Part shown: one piece after another, positions 37,375-48,100 of the stretch
Layout of the letters: every line of letters begins with the position of its first letter
Numbering within the stretch: the first letter of the stretch is position 1
Assembly (NCBI GenBank): GCA_031761405.1
Contig: JASEVX010000003.1
Span: 12,376,018-12,440,017 of the forward strand
Source of the DNA: Serripes groenlandicus
Taxonomy: Eukaryota > Mollusca > Bivalvia > Cardiida > Cardiidae
Direction of reading: 5' to 3'
Length of the DNA stretch: 64,000 nt
Translations under genes and position numbers: made by a program
Notes under the pieces: generated by a model
Databases searched by the model: none
What the model was told of the DNA's origin: nothing
What the model saw: only the letters and a program-made list of their open reading frames with translations

Positions 37375-37920
37375 CATTTTTATACGCCGCCAGAGGTGGT
37401 CGTATATTGGCGTCATCTTGTCCGTCCATAACTATAATGTGTAGATTTCATTGATATTTGCAAGATTTATGTCCCTTGTAACTTAGTCTCTGTAGCCGAT
37501 TGATATTGCAGCCTTGTGAACGCAACTCCTCCTATGTTTCTGACCGAATCTTTTCAAAACTTGGTCAATGTCATGACTATAATGGGTAGATGTGCATGAA
37601 GCAGGGATTTTCCGGTTCAGCAACTTTTGCAATAGTTATGCCTTTCGAAACTTGTTAGTTAATACCAAAGTCAGCTAGGCTGGTAAGCAGAGTAAGACTT
37701 TCAACTCTGAACAAGTGTGGATAAACTGTTTTGCTCAAGGAAACAACCGCTGCCCCTGCAGGGATCAAACCTACTACCCAGGCAACCATGATCTCAGGTC
37801 CCTGTCTCTTCCAGCTAAGCTAACTGGTCTCACAGACTTCATTTTGAGCTTATGTATACAGACATGTTAAAAGCAATAATCAAAAGGACCAATCTTGATC
37901 TTTATATTTTGTGGCGGCGT
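37375..37920 (+). repeat. family O repeat
   Basis: Ends tatacgccgccagaggtggt and attttgtggcggcgtata are inverted. The inside holds gattgatattgcagccttgt, ctgaccgaatcttttcaaaa and tatgcctttcgaaacttg. An inverted copy lies at 52730-53030. A 37680-37850 insert resembling another repeat (cctgcagggatcaaacctac) breaks it. Confidence 0.55.
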
Positions 37921-37942
37921 ATATTGTTCTGTTCATATCTCG

Positions 37943-38060
37943 GAGCTCTAGATAAGGCAAGCATCTAGAATTACAATGTGCTTGTTCAACTTTCAAACCC
38001 TTATGTTGGTTGGTACCCACAACATAGGGCTTGGTTGGGTAATAAGAGAGACATGATATC
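37943..38060. mobile_element. MITE-B, truncated
   Basis: Begins gagctctagataaggcaagc; mirrored cttatgttggttggtaccc / cacaacatagggcttggttg; right end missing. Confidence 0.6.
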
Positions 38061-38144
38061 CGTATGTAGAGCCCATGTCATTTAAAGTTAACTCCTTTCA
38101 ACCAAGAATTATTGCTTTACACAATTATGAAAATGCTACCTTAA

Positions 38145-38363
38145 CCCTTTCCCACATACAACTAATTTGCAGCAGACGACTTTGAACATATTTTGTCAAA
38201 ACATGGAAAATCTCTATAATTGAATGGATAACCAATGACTGAGTTGAAAACATTGTGGCCAAAGGTGAAATTGCTCATCATGAGCAATTTCACCTTTGAC
38301 CACAATGTTTTCAAAAGTCGTCTGCTGCTATTGCGTTAAGATGCGTCTGCAGGTGGGAAAGGG
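38145..38363. mobile_element. MITE-A with TTAA duplication and long hairpin
   Basis: TTAA at 38141-38144 and 38364-38367. Around 38245-38315 the two arms (gttgaaaacattgtggcc and the inverted ccacaatgttttcaa) flank gctcatcatgagc, forming a stem of about 34 bp. Downstream of TYW1, convergent intergenic space. Confidence 0.8.
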
Positions 38364-38399
38364 TTAAGGAACATATCTACACATTTATCTTGAAATTAG

Positions 38400-39370
38400 A
38401 CAAGCACCTTCATAAAAATTTAATTTAAAAAAAAAATGTCATTTTTCCCCTTTTCTGATGTTGCCTGTCTAACATGTTTTTCAACCAATCAATATGGCTT
38501 GAACACTTTTTGTAGAGGGTCACCTAAGTAAGATTTCTACCAAATTATATTGAAATAGGACTATCAGATTCAGAGGAGAAGAATGTTCAAGTTTGGACAT
38601 TTTGCCCCTTTTCTGATGCCGCAGCAACCAGTTCTTCATGAAATTTAAATCTTTGAACAATTAGGAAAGAGAACCAGTAAAGGAACATTTCTGTGAAGTT
38701 CGGTTGAAATTGGTCCTGTGGTTTAGGAGGAGATGATATGTAAAGCTAAAAGTTAGCGCGAATGGATGAGGGACAGAGTGATCTAAACAAGAGGGCCATG
38801 ATGGCCCTTCATCTCTCACCTGATTTAATAGAGCTTCAAAAGTTTAAGGAACATTTGTGCCAAATTATTTTCAAATCGGGCCAGTAATTTAGTACAAGAA
38901 TTTTTTAAGTTTTCACTATAATACATAATAAGGTGGCCATGTTTTTCAACGGATCGGATTAATTTGAACAATCTAAATCAGGACTACTTTTGGACAAGAA
39001 GATTTTTAAATATTTTACAATTCACATATTAGGAAAACAAGTTCAGCCCCCTGGCGGCCATGTTTTTCAATGGATCAAAATAATTTGAACTATCTTGGTA
39101 GGCGGTGCCCCAAGGAACATTTGTGCAAAATAATTTTCAAATTCGGCCAGTACTTTTGAACAAGAAGATTTTTAAAGTTTAGGCAATATTCCCCTTTTCT
39201 GATGTCGCAGCAACCAAAGTTCTAATTGGATTTAAATTCTTTGAACAACTTTAAAAGAGGACCACCGAAGAAACATTCCTGTGAAGTTCTTTTGAAATCT
39301 GTCCATTGGTTTAGTAGGAGAAGTCTTTTGTAGGAAATTGTTAACAAACATACATACAGACGATGGACAG
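38400..39370 (-). mobile_element. two family E elements, reverse orientation
   Basis: First copy 38400-38765 lacks its tail. The second starts with its tail at about 38790 (aacaagagggccatgatggc) and runs through units with ccccctggcggccatgtttt and tttgaaatctgtccattgg. Head and hairpin are largely lost. Confidence 0.6.
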
Positions 39371-39826
39371 TGAGTGATCACAAAAGCTATAAAGTGAACA
39401 TTGTGGCAAAAGGTGAAATTGCTCATCATTACCAGTTCTCCTTTTGCCAGAATGACTCAAAAAGTTGTCTGCATCTTGAAAAAGGTCGAAAACATTGTGA
39501 GAAAAGGAAGAATTGTTAATGCTTTCAAAATGCGTCTGATGCAAAAGACAGGTACCAACATTGGTCTATATTGGGTGAAGTATTAACTACTTAGTCGGTA
39601 CTAGTGAACACAGCATACAACCATGAAATACTTTAATTGTAAATATTGCAAAATTACTTACACACCTCATACATAGCTCTTATCAAGCATATTTGTGAAT
39701 CTATATTTTCAACATTTATTCTTAAAAAAAAAAAAACATCTAAGAAGCACAAAATGAAATTTCACCTTTTCGGATGCAAGTTAGCTATTTTTGACCAAAC
39801 TTTACTTAAGTCTTGAAATTGCTTAA

Positions 39827-40170
39827 CACTTTCCAACATATCGACGCTTTCCGATGCCTCTTAAGCAGAGGATTTTTGAAAACATTGTGATCAAAGGAGA
39901 AATTGCTAAAATCAAGCAATTTCTCCTTTTACCACAATGTTTTTTACTTAAATCAATAGATCTTCCATTCATAGAAATTGTCCATGTTTTTGCCATTTTT
40001 GTCATCTACTGCATTTTTTTTTGTATAAAGGGTTAACCCATTCATTTAGGCTAAAAACAGTTGAAAACTCAGAAGTAAATAAAAATTTAAATTGTTGGAA
40101 AAGGAGGCGTTGCTCCAAAAAAGCAATTTCTCTTTTTTCCAACAATGTTTTCAACTCTATTTAGAAAGTC
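39827..40170. mobile_element. two adjoining MITE-A copies
   Basis: Copy one spans 39827-40032 between TTAA 39823-39826 and 40033-40036, with gagaaattgctaaaatcaag palindrome. Copy two starts at 40037 using the same TTAA (cccattcatttagg) and has the gcgttgctcc / aaaaaagcaatttctc centre; its right end is lost. Confidence 0.65.
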
Positions 40171-40325
40171 TACTTAGATCTAGAGCATAATAATTTTTAT
40201 CAAAGTTTTTTCTCTCTCTCTCAAACAAATGGCTCCTTAATCTTGAATATCTTGTTGTGTAAGGTTGTCAGTGTCAAAATAAAACGTTTGACAATTTTTG
40301 GTTTAATTCTAACAAGGTTATTTAA

Positions 40326-40605
40326 CCCTTTCCCACCTGCAGACGCATTTTGACGTAATAACAGCAGCAGACGACTTTGTAAACAGAAAAACTGAAAAAT
40401 CTCCATAAAAGATACCTTAAATATTAAATTAAGTTGAAAACATTGTGGCCAAAGGTGAAATTCCTCATGATGAGCAATATCTCCTTTAGCCACAATGTTT
40501 TCAACTTAATTTAATATTTAAGGTATCTTTTATGGAGATTTTTCAGTTTTTTGTCACTATGTTTACAAAGTCGTCTGCTGCAGATTTGTTGAATTCGGGA
40601 AAGGG
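40326..40605. mobile_element. MITE-A, near full-length palindrome (280 bp)
   Basis: TTAA at 40322-40325 and 40606-40609. Beyond the usual centre, the arms stay inverted over most of their length: ctccataaaagatacctta and taaggtatcttttatggag, then tgcagcagacgac and gtcgtctgctgca. This is the most complete palindrome of the family in the window and is probably closest to the ancestral form. Confidence 0.85.
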
Positions 40606-40878
40606 TTAAATTAAATTTGAACAGAGCAATTCTAGATCTAAAATATTCACTAAAGCCAACTTGTACCTTTTCTCAAACACCGACTCAATAATGGATTTGA
40701 ACTCGAGAACAGGCTAACGAATTCACATGCTTCAAGTCTTTTATTTCATTTTGAAACCCAAAATTGATGGCACTCACTTAATATGATCGTCTAAAAAAGC
40801 GACTATGTTGAATACCCCCACTTTAGGGTTTCAGAAAGATATAACAGGCAATATCGAAGACTATGCCTCATCCAAAAA

Positions 40879-41016
40879 ATGAGCCGTTCCAAGAGAAAAA
40901 CTAACATTGTGGACTCATCAGCCTGCACATGCCCAAAGGCTATTCCAAGTAGACACTTTTCGCTTGTTGTGACGGAAAGTGTCGTTCCAGTGTTGGTTTT
41001 CCCGTGGAATGGCTCA
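40879..41016. mobile_element. MITE-C, internally deleted
   Basis: Ends atgagccgttccaagagaaa and cccgtggaatggctca; only about 138 bp remain. Confidence 0.65.
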
Positions 41017-41118
41017 AAGAGTTTTACTCCATGTCAATTGTAACAAACAAAATCCTCATACATACAAGGTGATCTGATTCATGTCACAAGAAAACCAACC
41101 TTCTAGGTATTACAATGT

Positions 41119-41342
41119 AACCCTTACCAACATGAAAAAACATATTTATCCATCTGCAGCAGACGCATGCCGTAAACATTATGTAAAAGGACAAATTGCA
41201 TAAAAGGTGCAATACCCTCTTTTGCCACACTTTTTTGAAGACTGTTAAAAAATTCTGGATTCATTGATAGAAATTCATCATATTTTTGTTCATACATGTT
41301 TTTGAAGTAATTTCCCGCAGATTTGTTGAATGTGGACAAGAT
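41119..41342. mobile_element. MITE-A, diverged
   Basis: Left taacccttaccaacatg, catctgcagcagacgcatg; right gcagatttgttgaatgtgg. Central palindrome decayed. Confidence 0.6.
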
Positions 41343-41550
41343 TTAAATTATTTAATTTCTAGCGTATCAATCTCTTTTCCATTGTGTTTTCAAGACATAT
41401 CTTACATGCTAAATTAATTGAATGGTGAACATCTCAGACTTCACAGAGACAGAAGCTGATCATAATGTTTAACTCCGTGTTTTTCTGTAGCATGGTTCTC
41501 TTATATACTTAACTCCATATACTGAGAGTATAGCACAACATTGACTCCTG

Positions 41551-41768
41551 AACTCTTTCCCTCATATAGACGCTTTCGGACGCCTCTGCAGCAGACAGCT
41601 TTTTGAAAACATAGTGACAAAAGAAGAAATTGCTCTAAACAAGCAATATCTCTTTTTGACACAATGTTTTCCACTTTTTGTCATAGGTTATCCATTCAAT
41701 TATCAAGATTTTATAGGTTTCGACATAATACGTTCAAAGTCGTCTGCTGCAGAATTGTCGTATGAGTG
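41551..41768. mobile_element. MITE-A copy
   Basis: Left ctctttccctcatatagacg, right gtcgtctgctgcagaattgt then cgtatgag; terminal CCC and TTAA lost. A further partial copy with gctcataatgagcaatttc lies at 41785-41950. Confidence 0.65.
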
Positions 41769-41959
41769 ACACACACTTTCTGACATTTCTGAAAACATTT
41801 TGGCAAAAAGGAAAAGAAATTGCTCATAATGAGCAATTTCTCCTTTCGCCATGTTTTATACTCCATTTAATAATAATAATTTTAGGGATTTTCCGTATCT
41901 TTTCATAGATGTTTTCAAATTCGCCAGCTGCAGATGGCAACACTATATGGGATACATAA

Positions 41960-43150
41960 ACTTGAATGAGGGAATCTAAACCTTAATGAATGTCGGCCAT
42001 CAAGCTTTTGTATGTATTAGGTATGGTCCTTTAAACCAGCAGGGCGTTCAAAACTCTTTTTTTATAAAAGTAGAAGTTCATAATTTTATGAGCTAGCCAA
42101 TGAGAAAAAGGTACAAGTTGACACGTCTGAACAGTGTAGGGTCAGATCATATTGTCCACCTGCTAAGTCAAATCGGAATCTACACAATTTGACAGAACCT
42201 TCTAACAAGCTTGTGTAAGTAATAGGTGAACAGTTTAAATCCTGATCTGACTGTGAGGATGCACATGCTGATCTCGATCTTTACTGTTCACAAAAGCCAA
42301 CTTGCACCTTTCCCAAAGCATGGAGTCATATATGCCAAACAACTTTAAGCTGTGAGCCTATGTAAAATTCAACAGATTTCCTGATATGAAACAAACAAAC
42401 CCTTCCAAACTAATGACACCTGCAGAGAAGACTGTAATTCTGGATAACAAACTGAGATGTGAGAAGTCCAACTGAAAGGTTATTACGACCAGTGCAGAAA
42501 AGATAGTAACAGCTATTGCTCATTATGAAGAAATTCTCCTTTTCCAACAGTATTTTGAAATGAAGAGTTTATTGCAGCCAGAGGTGCCAAATGTCATCTG
42601 AATGAGGATGTGGGCTATCTGAACACAACATAATCTGAGATTACTATTTCACTTGCAATATTACAAGTATTGATACAAAACTGATGTAAATACAGTATGT
42701 TACTTTACTTTTACATGTACTTAGAACAGTTTTGGAAGGAAACATTGGTAGCTGGAACTGTAGAAATCAAGTTTTAGTAATTATACACAACATATAGACT
42801 TTAAAACATGTTTGATACATTAAACATTGAAACTGTGCATTAGATCTAACATGTACATGACTTGTGAATTAATAAAGTGGTTGTCATTGTCACTCTCTTA
42901 ACACTTCTGTAGGACCAGAGGTATAGACGGTGGGAGTACTTTAATACCTAAACACTTCTGTAATGGACACGTCACATGAAAACCTACCTTAGTGTGTTGG
43001 GAAATTGATGGGTTATCACAGTTAAAATTGCATACTTGTTTAGTCTGTATTTGATCATAACCCTTCACCAAAGACATTTAGACACTTTTAAGACTAGATA
43101 AACAATAGGGAAGATCCTGATCAAACAGCACAGAGATGCACGCTGATACC
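41960..43150. other. intergenic, mostly unrecognised
   Basis: Between the convergent genes. Single-copy-looking AT-rich DNA with a MITE-A scrap near 42500 (gctcattatgaagaaattct). No gene seen. Confidence 0.4.
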
Positions 43151-43154
43151 CAGA

Positions 43155-43276
43155 GGACCAGATAAGGAGTAAATAGGTATTTCTTCCTTGCTAGCACTCA
43201 TAAGACAATTCTTTTGAGTACCCACAACATACAACAAATAAGGATTTTAGAGCATGAAAAACGCTCCTTATCTAGC
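43155..43276. mobile_element. MITE-B, partial
   Basis: Mirrors the other copies: cagataaggagtaaatagg on the left, gagcatgaaaaacgctcctt and atctagcgctct on the right. Confidence 0.6.
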
Positions 43277-43407
43277 GCTCTGGATATATATCTACCCGAA
43301 TGTCGACTTTATTTCAACACAGTTCATTTTTCTTCCTCTGAAATACTAATATGCAAGTTTTAAACTTTCCAAATCGAAGAAGTTAATGGCAATTGTTGAA
43401 AATGTAA

Positions 43408-43563
43408 CCCTTTCCCACATATAGACACTTTCTGACACCTCTGCAGCAGATGACAGCATTAATGGTTTCAATTACTGTTCTTTCAATCAGAACGTTTCCA
43501 TAGTATTGTTTAAATGTATTCAAAGTCGTCTGCTGCAGATTTGTTTAATATCGCAAAGCATTA
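43408..43563. mobile_element. MITE-A, internally deleted
   Basis: Left ccctttcccacatatagac, cctctgcagcagatgac; right gtcgtctgctgcagatttg. The centre is missing. Confidence 0.6.
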
Positions 43564-43641
43564 AGGCGGAGTAGAAAATACTGTTTTTCCCAAACTTCTA
43601 TTATTGTTCACTGAATACTTTAAAGCGACTATTTATGTCAA

Positions 43642-43863
43642 CCCTTTTCCACATATAGCAAATCTGCAGCAGACAACTGTTACAACATCTTGAACAAAAT
43701 GTGAAAAATCTGTACAAATGAAAGTGTAATTTTTTGATGGAGTTGAAAATATTGTGACAAAAGGAGAATTTGCTCATGATGAGCAATTTCTCCTTTTGCC
43801 ACAATATTTTCAAAAGTCATCTGCTAAAGATGCGTCAGAAATGTGTCTGCAAGTGGAAAAGGG
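43642..43863. mobile_element. MITE-A copy
   Basis: Left cccttttccacatatagc, central gagaatttgctcatgatgag palindrome, right aagtggaaaaggg. Flanks TCAA and TGAA are decayed TTAA. Confidence 0.7.
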
Positions 43864-44241
43864 TGAAATGATTTAAGTATACTATGATTTGCCTAACCTA
43901 GAGCATAGCCATTTGATTCTATCTGTGTACTTATTGATATGAGCAGTAAGTCTTATCAATTATCCCTAGTTGAGCTCTTCACAAGTAAACCCTCATGAAG
44001 TACAGCGGACTCGCCATTAAGAATTAACATTATATTATATTGGTCACACTTAAACTGACCTTTAGAAAGTTGATCACTATTTCGGGAAAAAGAATGCTGA
44101 AAAAGACAACATATTTATAGTGAAGTCCACTGCAAAGAATGAGGTGTAAACAGATCCTGGTATTTGCTTGTCAGAAAATCGCAGAAGTTGGTTTTCATAT
44201 GGCCTGAATCCAATGAGTATCTTTACTGTAGAATAACAACT

Positions 44242-44405
44242 TACCCACATATAGACACTTTCTGACCCCTCTGCAGCAGATCACTTTGGAAAACAATGGC
44301 AAAAGGAGGAATTGCTCATTATAAGTAAACTTTTTCTTTTGCCACAATGTTTTCAAAAGCCATCAGCTGTAGGTATGTCAAAATGGACCTGCATGTGGGA
44401 AAGGG
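44242..44405. mobile_element. MITE-A copy, short
   Basis: Left acccacatatagacac, right catgtgggaaaggg before TTAA 44406-44409. Confidence 0.65.
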
Positions 44406-44481
44406 TTAATGAGGATTGCTGATCCCATCAAGTCTATATTCGAACATCTGACTTAATCCTTTGAACAAAAGTGATGCTAAA

Positions 44482-44702
44482 CCCTTTACCACATACAGAT
44501 GCTTTCTAACGCCTCTGCAGCAGTCAACTTTTGGAAACATCTTGGCAAAGAAGAAATTGCTCATCATAAGCAATTTCTCCTTTAGCCACAAAGTTTTCAA
44601 CTTAATTTAAAAATTGAACATTCATTTATGGAGATTTATAATTTTTTGTCAATATGTTTTACAAGCCTTTTGCTGCAGATTTTGTTGTTTGTGGGAAATG
44701 GT
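44482..44702. mobile_element. MITE-A copy near the UBE2L3 3' end
   Basis: Left ccctttaccacatacagatg, central gcaatttctcctttagcc, right gcagattttgttgtttgtgg. About 240 bp beyond the UBE2L3 stop, so possibly in its 3' UTR. Confidence 0.65.
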
Positions 44703-44944
44703 GTCTTTCATCAAAATATTTTTATATTATTTCTCATCTAGAACAATTAAATTATTAGAATCATCTCTTTATGACAATACTAATAAACAAACAAAAGACA
44801 GATTTCATACAGAACTAAAGACTTTTATAGACTAAGTAATATTTCCCTGCCCCAGGACTCATCAGTTACACAAGACTTCTGTGAGACCTCAGTTTTACTC
44901 CCTTCGTCTATAGCCCTGTTTGAGTATCGTTTGGATCACAGATG

Positions 44945-45111
44945 CTACTGAGTAGTAAGTTCAGCTGGCCGCTTTTCGGTGTGTTTCTTGGTGTGTTCCT
45001 GGGCGTTTTTCATAAACTTCTTTCTATCTTTTGTGTATTCCTCTGCTAAATCGGCTCTTAGCGGGTGTTCTGGTTCTGGCTCCTCAATAAGCTTTACTAA
45101 CGAAGTTATAA
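44945..45111 (-). CDS. UBE2L3: UBE2L3 exon 4
   Basis: Acceptor aaaatttcag (read on the minus strand); enters phase 1. Encodes [40 protein letters not shown] and a tail [15 protein letters not shown], four residues longer than human. The [13 protein letters not shown] block with His119 is diagnostic of UBE2L3. Confidence 0.94.
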
Positions 45112-48100
45112 CTGAAATTTTAAATTTATGATTTAATAAATTCCAATACACGACAAAAGAGATTGAAAACATCTAGGCATAAATTTGGAAATCCTTATAA
45201 ATGAAGGTTTTTTAATTGAATAGATTTTCAAACATTATGGCAATAGTTGCTCCTAAGCCTAGAAATTGCTCATTAAGAGCTGTTTCTCCTATTGCCATAT
45301 TTTCAATATTTGTCTGCAACTCATGGGTCAAAAATGCATATGAAAGTGGGAAAGGCTTAATCCATTCTTAAATGAGATTGCTACTTATACATACGAGCCG
45401 TCCCGCAAGAAAACCACCATTGTGGATTATGCGTAAAGCATAAAGCGTAAGCATGCTGCGCCTGTGCAGGCTAATGTGGGTTGATACATTACGCAGATGT
45501 CATAATGTTGGGTTTCTCATGCGGGACGGCTCATATATAGCATAAGTATTTTGAAACAAATGTGACACTGTATTGTTCACACAAGCGCATAAGTCTAGTA
45601 TCATTGGGACTTCACAGAAATGTAAGGAAGGTTTTTGCTGAACACTTTCAACATTATATCCCTTTTCTGAAGTCTTTCAATCAATCAATATTGCTTAAAC
45701 ATTTTTTGTAGAGGGTGAGCTAAGGAGCATATCTGCCCTATTACCTTGACACCAGAAAAGCAATTTCAGCGAAAAGAATTTTTAAGTTATGTAATTTTAC
45801 CTCCTTACTGATGCCGCAGAAATCAGAGTTCTACATAGAATGTAATTCTTTGATACAATTTTGATAATGGACCACCACACAGTGACAAAAGGAAAACTCC
45901 TGTGAAGTTTGTTTGGTCCAGTAACGTAACCCTTTTCCTAATGTAGTTGATTCCGATGCCTCTTCCGCAGACGACTTAAGAAATCATTGTGGCAAAAGGA
46001 TTTTAACTCAATTAAATACCTTTTTACTATCATTTATTGAGATTTTCTATAATTTGGACTTGATAATTTCAAAGTCATCTGCTGCAGATTTATTGTATGG
46101 GCGAAAGAGTTAAGAGATGTTGTTAAAATAAATTGTAACATGACAGACACTGTTAAAAAAATATCACCCTGTGTACTGTGGGCTACCATTACATGTATTT
46201 ACATGATATACATACACCTTTTAGTTAAGATTGAATCTTCAAACTTACAGTTACCTTCAGAGTGCTTTGAAAAAAGTTACCATAGTGACTTACCCTGGTC
46301 AGTTTTTGTGGCTGGTTTCCAGTTTTCAGCACTTACTATAGGTAAACATACTTGTCCTTTTTCGTCTATATTTGGGTGGTAGATACTTGTTTTGAATGTA
46401 ATTTTCGGGGGTTTAAATGGGTATTCTGCTGGGAAGTCTATTTGTACTCGAAAAGCTCCTTTACTATATGGGTCCTGGTCCTGTGTGGAGAACAAAATTT
46501 AAAAACAATGATGGCCCTGGATCGCTCACCTGAATAAACTTTTCACTTTAGCCATATAAGCCCCACTTCCTGGCGGCCATAGTTTTCGACCAATCAACAT
46601 GGCTTGAAGGAATTTGATAGAGGGTCACGCTAGAAATATTTCTGCAAACAAATATTTGAAAATCGGCCAAACACTTTCGGAGGACAAGATTTTTTAAGTT
46701 TTCACTAAAGCCAATTGAAGGCAAAATATAGCTCCGCCCTGTGGCGGCCATGTTTTTTGACCAATCAACATAGCTTTAAGGAATCTGATAGAGGGTCACC
46801 TAAGGAACAATTCTACAAAATTATTTTAAAAACGGCCTGACACTTTCAGGAGAAGATTTTTTAAGTTTTCACTATAGCCATATAACGCAAAATAGCCCTG
46901 CCCCCTGGCGGCCATGTTTTTTGACCAATCAATATGGCTTGAAGCAATCTGATAGAGGGTCATCCAAGGAACATTTCTACAAAATTATTAGAAAATCTGC
47001 CAACCAGTTTAGGAGAAGAAGAATTTTAAAGTTTTTTTTCGTTTCGCTGTCATGGAAACCAGAATTCTGCATGGATCCCAAAAATTTGAAGGAATTCTGG
47101 TGAGGTCATTGAGAGGATGCTTTCTGTGAAGTTTCATCCCAATTGACCCACTGGTTACTGAGGAGAAGAAGCTGACGGACGACGCACACTTCACGCTGGA
47201 CGAAAGGCGATCACAATAATTCACCTGGAGCACGAAGTGCTCAGGTGAGCTAAAAACAGATTGCTTAATAATGATATTCACATTGTGATGAAAGTGATTA
47301 TATTTTTGATAATTGGGATTAGGGTTCGAAAATTGTCCTAGTTCCGACTGCTTGTCACAGATTGCTTAAAAATGGTATTCACATATCTACAACTGGGACC
47401 CATGATAGGTGCTGTGCTCGTGATGAAGCTTTGTTTTTTCAAAACTGCTAGTATTACTCAATATGCTCTGTTTTGATTCTTTAACCACATTTATGGAACT
47501 TGGTATGTGATGTTGTCTTATGATACTAAACACAAATATAAATTTTCTAAATAATATCTGTAACAGTTCTAGAGATATTGAAGGAAATGTGAATTTGGAA
47601 TTTTTTTAAGTCTAAAAAAGGGCATAACTCTAGGAAATACGTACGGAGTTACCTCCTTTTTGGGCGCACACAATATCATGTGTTGGTGATTATTTCTACC
47701 AAATTTGGCATCAATATCTTATACGGTGTAGGAGGAGTAGGCCGGACAACATTTTTTTAAGTCTAAAAAGGGGCATAACTCTGGGAAATAAATAAGAAGT
47801 TACCTCCTTTTTGAGCGCACACAATATCATGTGCTGGTGATTATTTCTACCAAGTTTGGCATCAATATCTTTAACGGTGTAGGAGGAGTAGGCCGGACAA
47901 AAAAAAACGGACAGACAACGCCTCGCCATAATACATCTGGAAGTACCATTTTAATAAGACTTGAAAACAGTGCAAAAGAAGTAAATGCTCATTAAGAACA
48001 TTAGTTTTTCTCATTTTCTTTTGACAATGTTTTAAGGTTGGTTGTCTGCAGTAGATATATCAAATGCAGTCAGCAGCAGTCTGTATCAGGGAAAAGGGTC

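Noticed and set aside
37680..37850. A small RNA or tRNA-like gene with a ctgcagggatcaaacctac box
   Set aside because: No stable cloverleaf or pol III terminator pattern could be established; more likely an insert in a family O repeat.
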